The position numbers were made by a program, and so were the translations under genes. Of a stretch of DNA of 41,328 bases, positions 20,725-31,924 are shown in pieces. Positions within the stretch are counted from its first letter, which is position 1. Each line of letters opens with the position of its first letter. The stretch spans positions 1 through 41,328 of the forward strand of contig JFHB01000248.1 of the NCBI GenBank assembly GCA_000729835.1, in the 5' to 3' direction. A model generated the notes under the pieces. That model was not told the DNA's origin. It made no database searches and saw only the letters and a program-made list of their open reading frames with translations. Source of the stretch: Atkinsonella hypoxylon (taxonomy: Eukaryota; Ascomycota; Sordariomycetes; Hypocreales; Clavicipitaceae).

Positions 20725-22484
20725 ATGCTCAGAATACTCGCTACAGCGCTCCCTTTGCTGGTTGGACTTGCTACTGCGGCCCCAGCGCGCCAGGAGCAAG
20801 GGGCAGACAAACGCGATCTGATCTGCATCCAAGTTGAACCATCGACAGTCTTCCTTTCAACCATAATCTACGTCACAAAAACAGCATGGTCGAGTCAAGG
20901 CGCGGGAACCTCGGCCACACAGCTGTTACAAACCACCATCACAACCGCAGCGGTTCTTGAGCCCACAGCAGCAGAACTCCCTGTTTCCGCATCCGTATCT
21001 CCAGGACGGGTGGTCCCCAAACCGAAAACTGGCTTGATAAAAGGGCTCAAATGGGGAAATTCCACACAATGGAAGACCGTCACGAATTATTCGCCGCCAG
21101 TTGGCTCCAATAAGACAGGTAACTTAGTGGCAGGGGGTTACACCGGCGGCAGCCGAAAACAAGCTCCTTTCAGACCGAACAAGAGCATGCCGGCAAAAAA
21201 CGTGCTGTATTATACAAATTGGTACGTGAAGGGAAGGAAAAGTGATGATTTAAATTAAACTAACAATCTAGGGGAATATATGATGCAAGTTATCAGCCTC
21301 AAGATGTCCCCGCAGACCAGGTCACGCATTTGTTGTACGCATTCGGTGACCTTGAGCCAGACGGTACAGTGTAAGTATCTGATATATGAACCCCGGTCTT
21401 CAAACTTCCGTAAGAAAAGGGCATTCAATAACAATATACCAGCATTTCGTCCGACACATACGCAGACGTCGGAAAGCGTTTCAACGGAGACAATCTCACT
21501 ACACGCGGCAACAACGTTTACGGAGTAGTAAACCAGCTTTTCAACATAAAGAAGAAGAATCGCCGTCTCAAAACCCTCTTCTCCATCGGAGGATTCAAGT
21601 ACTCCCAAGAAGGGAAATTCTCCAAGTTTGCTGTCTCAGAGGAAGGGCGCAAGAATTTTGCCACCAGCGCCGTCAAATACATGGCAGATTGGGGAATGGA
21701 TGGCCTCGATATCGACTGGGAATACCCCCGGGACGATGTCGAAGCCAGGTCGTTCGTCGAGCTGCTCCGAGAAACGAGGAGGGCCTTGGACGAGTATGCT
21801 GCCGACAATGGTCAGCAGTATCGTTACCTGCTCACTGTCGCTGCGTCTGCCGGCCCCCAGCACTATCGCACACTGGATCTCAAAGCCATGGATCAGTATG
21901 TCGACGCGTGGAACCTGATGAGCTACGACTACGCCGGCAGGCGGGACAACACCACGGGTCATCAGTCCAACATCAGGCCCGATACCTCACCCTCGGCCAG
22001 CACCAAGTTTGACACTGACCAGGCCGTTGCTGACTATGCGCGTGCTGGGGTTCCAGCCCACAAGATCCTCCTGGGCCTGCCTCTCTACGGACGCTCATTC
22101 GGGAACACAGATGGCCTCGGCAAGCCCTTTAAAGGTGCCGGCAAGGACGCAACACAGGAGGGTGTGATTCCCTACCGCGATCTGCCGCGCCCCGGAGCTA
22201 CGGTCAAGCTGGACGAGCGGCTTGGCTCGGCCTGGAGCTACGACCCCGGGTCCAGGCAGTTGGTTTCCTACGACGATGTCGGGAGCGCCAAGATGAAGGC
22301 GCGCTATGTGAGGAGCAAGAGGCTGGGAGGCGCTGTCTTCTGGGAAGCATCTGGCGACAAGCAGGGCGAGGCAAGCCTTGTCCGTACCATGGCCAGCTCC
22401 CTCGGTGCGCTGGACGACTCTGAAAACATGCTGCACTACCCAAAAAGCCAGTATGAAAATATCAGGAACGGCGTCTATTCGTGA
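20725..22484 (+). CDS. Secreted GH18 chitinase (Ech42-like) with extended N-terminus
   Basis: Exons 20725-21221, 21272-21370 and 21443-22484 give 545 residues. Introns are 50 nt (GTACGT...CTAG) and 72 nt (GTAAGT...ACCAG); both are needed to restore YTNWGIYDASYQPQDV and DGTVISSDTYADVGK. Residues 1-19 form a signal peptide ending around ATAAPA. A Kex2-type KR lies at about 31-32 (GADKR). Residues 33 to about 155 are a Thr/Ser/Pro-rich extension not seen in Ech42-type enzymes. The catalytic TIM barrel starts at KNVLYYTNW (about 157). The active-site motif DGLDIDWEYP spans 285-294, with catalytic Glu292 and Asp288 and Asp290 all present. SIGGFKYS, MSYDYAGR and the substrate-side tryptophan motif GGAVFWEASGDKQGE are also present. 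The ending NMLHYPKSQYENIRNG matches Ech42-like enzymes. The protein should hydrolyse chitin outside the cell, for wall remodelling or nutrition. No carbohydrate-binding module is visible. Confidence 0.93.
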
Positions 22485-22963
22485 AGAAAGATGGCTGCGT
22501 GAGATGCAAAATACACGCTCAGGAAGCTGTCTTGTGTTAAGAACAAGCATTATTCGCTGGTCGACATGTGCTTTCCCCCCCCCCCCCCAGGTTTCTTGAG
22601 GGTGAATCAACCTTGGAGTATGGCGTTGCAATTGTTTTGATATTATGATTATTGGCAAGGAAAATGGGGCTGATGAACTATATGATGTATGGATCATATA
22701 TGTATCTTGAATTCCTTGGAGTTTGGGGTACTCACAGCATCTGTTCCAGGTTTTCTAATCCCAATATCACTTTACATTCGCTATGCTAGTCGCTTGAAAA
22801 TATTCTCGCAAATAACCTTTTGCATAAACTGTAGACATCATTAAACCACTGACCTGGTCACCAGTGCACCGCCAGCAGTGACCTCAAATGGCGTCCCTAG
22901 CTCCCATCGCCATGAACCAAATCGTTACCCCCCCCCCCCCCCCCAAATGCTATACGTTGGAAT
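22485..22963. other. Convergent gap with two poly-C tracts
   Basis: 480 bases between the convergent stops of the chitinase and the GPI-protein gene. It contains C14 at 22575-22588 and C17 at 22928-22944, both on the + strand. The first falls in the probable chitinase 3' UTR. The second lies just after the stop of the GPI-protein gene, whose transcript would carry poly-G there. Confidence 0.75.
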
Positions 22964-24349
22964 TTACAGAAACAGAATGCCTGCTACTAGCCCAGACATT
23001 AGCATGTACACGTCTGGCGCGTATTGCGCTGATGATCCTCTCATGGCCATCCTCGATGCGTCACCTGTACGATTGCCGTTGCTGAAGGTCCCGTTTCGAG
23101 ATAATGATACTGCAGATCGAGCAGCCGAGCCCACGGACAAGGGGACAATGGCCGTCGTAATGGTCATTTTTGCCCTTGCGAAACGAGGTGATACGAGTCT
23201 GTCATTCGGGATGGACCCCGAACCCCTATCGTTGAAGCTTTGGCCTGGTATGCTCGTGACTTTGGGACGGACCAAATCGGCGTCTGATCGAATGGCCGAC
23301 GCGAGAGTATTGGTACCACCGACGGCGATGGCCTGTCCGGGCATGTTCTGTTTCTGCTTGGGCTCAACAGCCCGTTTGGCCATGGACTTCGTGACTTTCA
23401 CCGTCGGAGCCTTCTTAGGCTTGCCCTGTTTGCCATGGCCCTGCTTTCCCCTTCCCACATTCCCCATTTTCGGAGCAAACGTCTTTTTCCCACCCGTCAC
23501 AGCCTTGCTGCTCCCGATTTTCGCGGCTCCCCCAGCTGCTTCCGTGCTGGCCGGCTTCGCTGATGACACCGTAGAAATGGACGTGACCTCTGCTGAGACT
23601 TTACGTAGCGGCCGCAACGGCTTCTGACCTGCCTCGACGCCACCTGCAAATGCAGGCAAGGGCTTCAGCTTCAGCTTCAGGCCTTCATTTCTGGCCGTGG
23701 CAAGAGCGGCTCCTCGCTCACTCGCACGCGTCACCACGTTGTCCAGCACTTCCCCCCCAGGTATGTTCATCTTGATTGGCTCCATTGGCAGTGTTAACAG
23801 AGGCTGAGATGCGGAAGCAGGGGCAATCGTAGCAACGGCTCCATAGCCATCGGCGCTGACAACCTGAACGGGGAATTGTGAGGGACGTGTCTGTCCGTCG
23901 GGCTGTTGTACAAGAGAGCCGGTGACTGAGTCCTCGACAACCACTACTTGTCCTGCAGGATCCACGATGAAGATGGCAGTTTTCGGGAAGGCCACAGTAC
24001 TTGTATCTGGTCTCAATGCTAGTAGGCTTGATTTTTGGCCATTGACTAGTTGAACCCGCGGTGAGCATCCTGTTCCAGATAAACGTATCGAACAAGGAAG
24101 GCGAAGAGAGAGGCGCAAGTAATGGGGAAACTCCATACCTGCAGCTTGTTGCGTAATGAGAGCCTTTCCAGCCAAGTCTCCCGCCGCCAGGTTGATTGGA
24201 ACGGGAGCCTGAAGACCGGCAGTGTTCCCTTTGATCGGTACTGGTGTCACGACTTGTAGGGACGATGCCCTGGAAGGCTTCTTGAACTGCGAGGCGGCAG
24301 TGGCCATGGTAGCCAGTAAAACCAGCGAGCATTGCACCTGCACCTGCAT
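22964..24349 (-). CDS. Predicted secreted, GPI-anchored protein of unknown function
   Basis: Exons (reverse strand) 24349-24139 and 24069-22964 give 438 residues. The 69-nt intron (GTATGG...GGAACAG) is a multiple of three, so the unspliced frame is also open (461 residues); a good donor, acceptor and an uncharacteristic translated segment favour splicing. Residues 1-18 form a signal peptide (VQCSLVLLATMATAAS). A compact region at about 50-150 (RVQLVNGQKSSLLAL, then AIFIVDPAGQVVVVEDSVTGSLVQQPDG) looks folded. A Lys/Gly-rich basic stretch follows (GRGKQGHGKQGKPKKAPTVKVTK). The C-terminus is a small-residue ω-site region (MRGSSAQ) followed by a hydrophobic tail, VYMLMSGLVAGILFL, typical of GPI anchoring. 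I recognise no family. Surface location is inferred from the two signals. Confidence 0.75.
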   Translation of the reverse strand: MQVQVQCSLVLLATMATAASQFKKPSRASSLQVVTPVPIKGNTAGLQAPVPINLAAGDLAGKALITQQAAGMEFPHYLRLSLRLPCSIRLSGTGCSPRVQLVNGQKSSLLALRPDTSTVAFPKTAIFIVDPAGQVVVVEDSVTGSLVQQPDGQTRPSQFPVQVVSADGYGAVATIAPASASQPLLTLPMEPIKMNIPGGEVLDNVVTRASERGAALATARNEGLKLKLKPLPAFAGGVEAGQKPLRPLRKVSAEVTSISTVSSAKPASTEAAGGAAKIGSSKAVTGGKKTFAPKMGNVGRGKQGHGKQGKPKKAPTVKVTKSMAKRAVEPKQKQNMPGQAIAVGGTNTLASAIRSDADLVRPKVTSIPGQSFNDRGSGSIPNDRLVSPRFARAKMTITTAIVPLSVGSAARSAVSLSRNGTFSNGNRTGDASRMAMRGSSAQYAPDVYMLMSGLVAGILFL

Positions 24350-25789
24350 CGTGGATTATGGAAATCGAGTGAACACTCGTCCGAGAGCGCTCTGAAAACC
24401 CAAGTAATCGCCTAGAGGACTATTCGTTCTCCGCTGAATCAAGCAACTGTCTTGAGCGCCGTGAAATCAAAAAGAAAGGAAATGACGAAATGAAATGAGC
24501 CGTAGTTCTCGAAAGAGTGCAGGAAGAAATAAGATATAATACGTGGAAGAAGATAGAAATAAAAGGCTGGCGGAATTAACTCGAGCCAAAACAACAGCAA
24601 CATCAGACGGTTTGACTTTGACCATCCCGCAAACAAGTTTCCAAATTTTCCAAGTTGCCAAGAAACAATACCTATTCACCGCCAGGAGACGCGAATGCGA
24701 AACAGGACGAGGAAAATCCATTTGGCCCATTTTCCGACGCCGCGCCTAAAACTGGATCACGCTTCCAAGGCAAAGGCAAGATGCAACAGCCTAGGTTGGA
24801 AATCTTGGGGAAATAGACCCTCGGAATTCCATGTTTGCGACGCTCGAGACTGTCTCGCGTGGCTTTGGCGAGGGTTTGAAAGCAGTCTGGAGCTCAACAG
24901 CCGGTAGCGCGTTCTGTAATCCATGCGACCGGTTTCTTCTTTCCCCTGTGGACCGGACCCTGTGCAAACGAGGAGCAGTCAGTTGTTTGCACGCCGTGGG
25001 CGAGCATCCGGGATGGTGAGGCTCTGAGGCTCGCTGAGGTGTTTCGAAATGCAACGTCAGGGTGTGGTGGTGAAACGGTCTGGGCTGCCAGCAACGATGG
25101 ACGAGCCACTGCGTTTCGAAAGCAGTCGCAATCCCCAGCGATGTCCTGGGAAGCCGTGCATGGGATTGTCTAGGTTTTGGCCATCATCTGTCGTAGACTC
25201 TTGAAGCTGTGTTTGGCAGCGCCGCCTGGGCTGCACCTGTGGCTGGGACGGGTCCTGGACGACAAGACGGAGACGACAGGACAGCGTCTGGTCGGCCGCA
25301 TCGAGTGACCGATGCTTCTCTCACCTTGGCAACGCCTCTCTGAGAACACAATGCTGGCGAAACTAACAAAATCAAGTGCTTGGCAGCGTGTCATGTAGTT
25401 GATCAATCAATCCTTGGCTCTCACCTGTCCAACTCACGATGTGAATGGATGCTCGTTTGAGTAAGAACAAGATAAGCCTGGCTCATGAAGATATACCTGG
25501 TGTCTCATGTCAAAGAATTCCATTTCCGCGTATACCAAGCCCCAGGTCTACCTAGATAGAATACAGATCAAGATTGACGCGCAACACCTCTCTCTCTGAG
25601 TGTTTGTCCACCGAGGAGATAAGAAGAAAACTATGGATAAAATAAAGTAAGGGTACTAACACCGTCGACCATTTGAATTCGGCTTCAGTTTTGCCTTCAA
25701 CACGCCGTTCTCCTTTTCATGCCACAAATGACCGCCACTTCGCTGCAAGTGGCCGTCATCCAAAATACTCCTGCTCAAGAGCATAACAT
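24350..25789. other. 1.4-kb intergenic region, GPI-protein promoter / ssr4 3' side
   Basis: No supported gene. The first 200 bases must hold the GPI-protein promoter. Opposite-strand frames at 24791-25054 overlap each other and carry no domain features. The last part (about 25600-25789) is probably the ssr4 3' UTR. I see no repeat or RNA gene. Confidence 0.5.
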
Positions 25790-28136
25790 TTACATGTCCT
25801 GGTTCTGGACATCCCCGGGAGTCCCAGAAGGGTCCACGCCATGGAATGCATCGCCAAACGCAGAGTCCTCCATGTCCATTTGCAAATCAAGGCCATCTCC
25901 CAGGCCGCCAGCTGAGCCGTCCAAGTCGGGAGCATCGTAGCCGGCCATGGCATCTCCTGCCGTGTCCAAATCGCCCAGCGAGCTAAAGTCATTATGATCA
26001 AAAGTGGCAGACCCTCCAGACCCTCCAGACCCTCCATCCGTGACTGCTGGAGTCGCAGCCGACGAGCTTGGCTTTCTTGGGCCTGCAGTCGGCCGTTGCT
26101 GCTCAACATCTCCGCTTGTGGCTTCGCCCGAGCCATGGGCCGCTGCTGTGTCTGCAAGCTCGGTTTTCACAGCAGGAGATGCTCCGCCTTTAGGCACCAT
26201 GACCCAGTCACCACTGCCAGTGCCTTGGTCCGGAGCCGGGTCTCTCTTGTATGTGGCGTCGGTCCCAGTCATTTCCACATCACGGCCTCCCGATGCGGCC
26301 GCGGCCGCGGATGGAGCAGAATTGACAATGGTCGGCACGCCTGCAGTGGGAGGCGCAGGAGACGGGACATTCATGACGTTTGATGGTGTCGGGGCATTCG
26401 ATTGGGCAGCTGACGGTTGCGCCTGTGGTGTTGGAAAGTTATTCACTGGCGTCGACATGGAGGAAAATCCAGTGTGCATCTGATCTAGTAAGCCCGCAGC
26501 GGTACCTCCCATGTCCATATCAGAATCTCCCACCATCATACCGCTATTTTGAGACGGCTGTCGGGACATTTGTGTGGTAGTCGGCATGGGTGTAGGTGGC
26601 TTAGGTGCTGGCGCTTGGTAGCCGCCATCCTGGACCCGGTAAACCCTGGGATGTGCTTGGATTCTACGGCCTGTAACTTCTTCCACATCTTTCACTATGT
26701 CATCAAACGTTGTCCGCGTGGGAGCCGTTGCTGATTTGTGCTCCTCATCTCCGGTTCCTACCTGGTCTTCAGCTTTGAAAATTTCGGGGGCAGGAGGATC
26801 GGGTATAGATCGTATCTCCTTCTCCTTGACTTTGAGTACAGAGCTTGTCTTGAAACTGGCCAACAGCTCGGCGTGCTCCTGTTCCATTTTCTTAATCTCA
26901 GCACACGTTGATTCTACGTACTGATCAACACGCTTTCGAAATTCGTCTGCCAAGCCTGCATCGAGGCGACCAACATAGGGCTTGTCCGGGGATTGAGTGA
27001 ACGCCTCGCCACCCTGCGCCGTGAATATGCCCTCTGTTAAGGGGGCTAGCTCGCCTTTGAGACCAAGATTCAGGTCTGAAGGTTGAATTTGACCGATTCT
27101 ATAAGCAGAGGACAGGATCTCCTCCATCCACTCGTGATTTTGTTGATATCGACTCAAGGAGATTTCCCTCGGTGTCAAGTGATCAAACATGTCGCCTCTC
27201 GATACGTCTTCGTCGTCGTCAAAAGCAGCGTCTGGCGATAGCGCACCTGGTGTTGCAGCAGCGCCTTGCTGACTCTGACTAGCATGTCGAGCACGTTTTG
27301 CTGGAGGACCAGTTGTTGGCTGCGGTGGGTATGCCATCTGCTGAGGGACTCCTCTTGGCGTCACTTGAGGAACCATCTGCTGTCTTGTTAATTCTGGAAG
27401 TGACGGCCAGTTGACACGATCCGAAAGCATGAACAACTTCCGACGGATCTGGCCCCCACGGAGGAGAAAATGGCGCTGCTGCATGATGGCATTCACTCGA
27501 TCATCATAAGGAACCATGGTTGAAGGAACACGATCGTTTTGCTCCGAGGGACCGTAGTGAGCGATGAACAAACTCATATCAACCTGCGGAGGGTTAGGGT
27601 GGTTAGGGGCCGGAACGAGGCGAAATCGGCGTCGGGCATGCATTGCATATTGCTCTGACGGAATGTAACCGGCTTTCAGATAGTAAATTTCCAGCAGCTT
27701 GACGTCCAATTAGTATTGATTCGTCATGAAGCACCGGCGCGGAGCTCCTCCGACGTATGACACTCACCAGTCCATTTCCCAAATCATGTTTGTAGACCTG
27801 CTCGGGGGGTGCCCAGACAAAACCATCTGTAGCGAAGTTGGTTCCTAGCCTTTGCAGAGGCTGCCATGTGAGAAGAATGGTGCCGTCGGCCGGTTTGTCG
27901 AGATATGTCCAGAAGAAAGGAGCCCGATCTCTCGCGATCTGGGGTGCCGTCATGAGCCACTTGGCAACCTCATTCAGGTCTAAACGAGGCATTGTCGGAT
28001 AGCGATATGAGGATACCAAGTGCACATGTGGCATCTACTTCACAGTTAGCCAACTAGTAAACATCTTCGTAACTGACGAGGAGGAATGGCTGACCAGGTC
28101 CTGAGGAACGCTATGGCTTGGGTCTGGTTGCGCCAT
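25790..28136 (-). CDS. ssr4: Ssr4, SWI/SNF and RSC complex subunit (DUF1750)
   Basis: Exons (reverse strand) 28136-28095, 28034-27768 and 27697-25790 give 738 residues. Exon 1 is only 42 nt (MAQPDPSHSVPQDL) and ends before a 60-nt intron; this restores the family N-terminus ahead of MPHVHLVSSYRYPTMPRL. Intron 2 (70 nt, GTGAGT...CGTCAAG with an ACTAAT branch site) joins HDLGNGL to LLEIYYLKAGYIP. The first 230 residues form the conserved fungal Ssr4 domain (APFFWTYLDKPADGTILLTWQPLQRLGTNFATDGFVW, then HARRRFRLVP and MQQRHFLLRGG). The rest is low-complexity: Pro/Gln-rich, then Ala/Ser/Asp-rich with (GGS)n repeats and an acidic end. In fission yeast Ssr4 belongs to both chromatin-remodelling complexes, SWI/SNF and RSC. 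The N-terminal domain call is strong; the tail shows no further domains. Confidence 0.9.
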
Positions 28137-28739
28137 CTTGTCGAGATGCGCAGTCTCCTACGTGTTGTCGATTGAGTATAATTGTTGTATCCAGTAAGGA
28201 AGCGCAACTTATTCGGCGGCAGGCGAGTTCTTGCGGATCGCTCTCGAGCTGTCCAGGCTGGCTACCGCCCTTCTTGATGAATGGTAACAAGCCTGGCTCC
28301 GCGGCGCAATTGCTCGTGATGGACGTGGATGGATGGAGTTGACACAGAGTCTTGGTGCTTGCGGTTTGTCGTGGCGCGCACACAATCCCTGGACCAATAT
28401 TTCCTCGCGACCAGGCTAGAGCATGTATCAGCCAATGAGGGGTGGGTGTGGTGGATTGGAAAACTGGGTCCATTTCCGTTCTAAAGACAGCTTAAATTTT
28501 AATTTTTTTTTAAATGGCCTGCGATGCTTAATAGAGAACAGCTACGATTCGTCATGACATAACCTGACCATGTATTGAGAGTTTACTGCCCTCTTGACGT
28601 AGACAGACACCATTTGGTACTGAATCCTGACCATGGCCGCTACTACTTGTCGTTCGCATTAATAGCATCTTTCATATCGTATTCATAATCAATCTTATTC
28701 CAATTCCATAGCTCCAAATCTTTTCAACGCCTTGCTTTC
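28137..28739. promoter_or_regulatory. ssr4 promoter / gnd1 3' flank
   Basis: 600 bases between tandem genes. A conspicuous T/A run at about 28496-28514 sits in the centre. The half next to ssr4 has overlapping open frames on both strands (28111-28473) without domain features. The half next to gnd1 should be its 3' UTR. Confidence 0.5.
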
Positions 28740-30836
28740 TCAAGCCTGATACGTAGACGCAGAGACATTACCACCACGCCCAGTCCAGTTAACATGAATA
28801 TCCTGACCTTCAGGGTACTTGCTGTTGGCGAACTCAGGCTTGATACGGAAGGTGTGGGCACCAAAGTAGTCTCGCTGAGCCTGGAGTAGGTTGGCGGGGA
28901 GATCCTTAGTACGGTAACCGTCGAACCACGACAAGGCGGTGGAGAAGGCAGGAGTGGGAATGCCTAGCTCAGCGGCCTTGGCGACGACATCTCTCCAGCC
29001 AGGTTGGGCGGTGTGAATGGCCTTGTTGAAAAAATCGTCAAAAAGCAGGTTGGGCAGATCAGGAGCCTGGCGGTAGGCAGCGGTAATGTCCTTCAAGAAG
29101 ACGGATCGGATGATACAGCCACCACGCCACATGAGAGCAATGGAAGGCTTGTTCAGCTTCCAGCCGAATTCCTTGGCAGCCTGAGGTCATTGTCAGCATC
29201 TGGAACGGAAAATAATTCGCTTCAATCAACAAGTGGGTTATGACCATACCTCCTGCATCAACATGAAACCCTGGGCGTAGGATATAATCTTGGAGGCATA
29301 GAGAGCTTGTTCGAGGTCATCCAGGAACTGCTCCTTGTTGCCCTCGAACTTGCCGCTGCCACGTGAAACGTACTGAAGCTTAGATGAGGCCTGAACACGC
29401 TCAGGCTTGATGCCGGACAAACATCTGGCCAAGACAGCCTCAGCAATGAGGGTGACAGGCATGCCTAAGTCAAGAGCATTGACAGCAGTCCACTTGCCAG
29501 TACCCTTTTGGCCAGCCTGATCAAGTATTTTCTCGACGAGGGGCTTGCCGTCTTCGTCGTTGAAATACATGATATCTCGGGTAATCTCGATCAGGAAGGA
29601 GTCCAAGACACCCTTGTTCCATTTGGCGAAAACGTCGCCAATTTCCTTGTTGGAGAGACCGAGAGCACGCTTCATGATGTCGTACGCCTAATTTAATGCT
29701 TGTCAGGAGTAATTCCATAGTCTAACCCAAACGAATCCTGTTTAGGCTTCAATTCGGCGCTGCAAGGCTGACTTACCTCGCAAATGAGCTGCATGTCGCC
29801 ATATTCGATTCCGTTGTGAACCATCTTGACGTAGTGGCCAGCTCCTTCGTCGCCGACCCATTCACAACAAGCCTCCCCATCGCTCTTGGCAGAGATGCTC
29901 TGGAAAATGTCCTTGATGTGAGGCCAAGCTTCTTCATTACCACCAGGCATGATTGAAGGACCATATCGTGCACCCTCCTCACCTCCGGAAACACCAGAAC
30001 CAACGAAACGGAGCCCCTTCTGTGAGAGGTACTTGGTGCGACGGTTGGAGTCGGGGAAGTGAGAGTTACCTCCGTCAATGATGATGTCTCCTTTCTCCAA
30101 GAGAGGCAGAAGCTTCTCAATCCAGTCATCAACGGCCTGGCCAGCTTGGACGAGCAGCATCACGCGGCGAGGGGTCTTGAGCTTGCTGACAAACTCCTCG
30201 ACGCTGTGGGCGCCCACGATGGACTTGCCCTTGGCTTCGTTGTCTAAGAAACGGTCGACCTTGGAGACCGTTCGGTTGAAAGCGCATATGGTGAAGCCGT
30301 GATCAGCCATATTTAGAATGAGATTCTGTCCCCTGGTAAAACTTCAGTATTATGGCCACCGCGGGGCGGGGCTGCAAAATGCGGGAATCAAGACTTACAT
30401 GACAGCGAGGCCGATAAGGCCCAAATCCGCGCTTGGAGAAGGGTCAGCATTTTTTGAAGTTTTATCGGGGGAGGTTGAAACGGAGGGATGAGACTGGCGA
30501 GGAGGTTGGGCGCCGCCAAGCTTAAGATTCGCGAGGCGAGCGCTGTGTCGAGCATGATGAGCAGGTGTCAAGGAACAAATACGGACACCACGAAGAGCAG
30601 CTTTGGCTCGTCGAGGCAAGTCACTCTTCTACAAGAACCCCTGGAATGCCATGCACGGGATTCGCAGCCCAAAACACCAAACCGACCGGTGATGGCAGCC
30701 GTTAAGGTGCGCGAATTGAGGTTCATGGTGCACAGCAGACGTTGGGGCGGGGTGGTGGGGTTGAGCAGCAAAAGCTGATGGCGATGGAGGGGCCATCGAC
30801 CATCGGCGAGGAAAGCACTTACACGGCACCGGACAT
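28740..30836 (-). CDS. gnd1: 6-phosphogluconate dehydrogenase, decarboxylating
   Basis: Five exons (reverse strand) 30836-30823, 30431-30399, 30332-29777, 29687-29250 and 29180-28740 give 493 residues. Introns are 391, 66, 89 and 69 nt, all GT...AG. The first two exons are tiny (14 and 33 nt) but are needed for the N-terminus MSGAVADLGLIGLAVMGQNL, which carries the NADP-binding turn. The enzyme oxidises 6-phosphogluconate to ribulose 5-phosphate and CO2, making NADPH in the cytosolic pentose phosphate pathway. Key residues are present: GGNSHF, Lys185 and Asn189 in GAGHYVKMVHNGIEYGDM, and the 6PGDH signature ILDQAGQKGTGKWT. The C-terminal part has ALSWFDGYRT and ends NWTGRGGNVSASTYQA. The length is normal for the family. 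Confidence 0.97.
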
Positions 30837-31924
30837 GATGGCGTTGTGATGTGGCGGTTTCTGCAAATCTCTCGAAAATTGAGGGAGTGGATTGAAGGGG
30901 AAAACAAGTTCAGGTTCAGAGCGTGCGGAGGAAATGTGGCAGGATGAGACAAGGAAAATACGCAGGCTAGTTACGGGCTAGAAGAATTGGCAAAGCTTGT
31001 CGTTTACAGCCAACTCACGCTGAAGAAGTTTTGGCGTGGCTCAGAAAAGCGGGTCGGCTATATGCTCGTCATCATGGCCCGGTCCTCGGAGGAGCACCGG
31101 GGATGAATGTAGTTAACTATCGGATTGCACAAATTGGGAGTTGCGGCGAGCTGCGACAAAGAGAGGAATGAGGAATGAAGAATGAAGAATGAAGAATGAA
31201 GAATGAAGAATGAAGAACCGCGATTCGCTGCACCTTGCTAGTCTTACCACCTGGTGATGTCCTACTAAACCATTGGCATAAATCTATGCTATGGATTCAA
31301 AATCAAAATCATCCAGATAAGGCTAGAGTGCCATCGTTGCACCTGGCACCTCAACTGAGGTTCGCTGGTAACTAATGGCCAGCTTTCGGCCCGGTAAGTC
31401 GCTCGTAGGCGCTGTTCGAGTGAGTTTAACGGCTCGACGTACGCTTGGCACAGTTCAGCTGCCCTGCCGCTTGCACGATCAGAGTCTCAATTATAGCCAT
31501 ATGCAATACGCCACGCCGGATACCCAAGGTCGCAGCTTAAATAGCTGCCACCTTGCATGTGGAGGCGCAAAGTTCTCCCGTAGACCTCATAAATTTACGA
31601 GGACATGCTATGATATTCATCTGGCCATCTAGGCGATGACGTACATGATCGGGACTTACTACCGAGGTTCAGCCACAAGCGCTCAATCACGTGATTGGCC
31701 ATTCGACAATTTTTCATCGTAGCGCAACTTTCGAGAATTGTCGTCAACGTTGAATTACTTACTGCAGGCAGAATCAGCACCGCTCGTCACAGTGACATTC
31801 CACAATTGGCCACGATCGCTCAAAAGAATAGATCGATCTCTTCGAGCAGCTAGGAAGCTCAGAGGTACGTCCACCAAGGCAAAAAAAAAAGGCACATTTG
31901 CACAAAGAGATCACACTGTTCATC
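30837..31924. promoter_or_regulatory. Divergent promoter region, gnd1 / RBM42-like gene
   Basis: 1.09 kb between divergent start codons. It contains the GAATGAA tandem array (about 31165-31216). An A10 run (31881-31890) lies some 35 bases before the RBM42-like ATG. A GTACGT site near 31864 could be the donor of a 5' UTR intron. No other gene is supported; an open frame at 31375-31632 has no family features. Confidence 0.55.
31165..31216. repeat. 7-bp tandem repeat (GAATGAA/AATGAAG), about seven copies
   Basis: Starting GGAATGAGGAATGAAG, the 7-base unit AATGAAG repeats with one early variant (AATGAGG) and is perfect afterwards, ending GAAGAACCGC. It lies about 330 bases upstream of the gnd1 start codon. 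Confidence 0.9.

Noticed and set aside
22095..22697. 200-residue minus-strand open frame
   Set aside because: It is antisense to chitinase exon 3, a by-product of GC-biased third positions, and has no domain features.
31375..31632. 85-residue open frame between gnd1 and the RBM42-like gene
   Set aside because: No recognisable domain; lies in a divergent promoter region.
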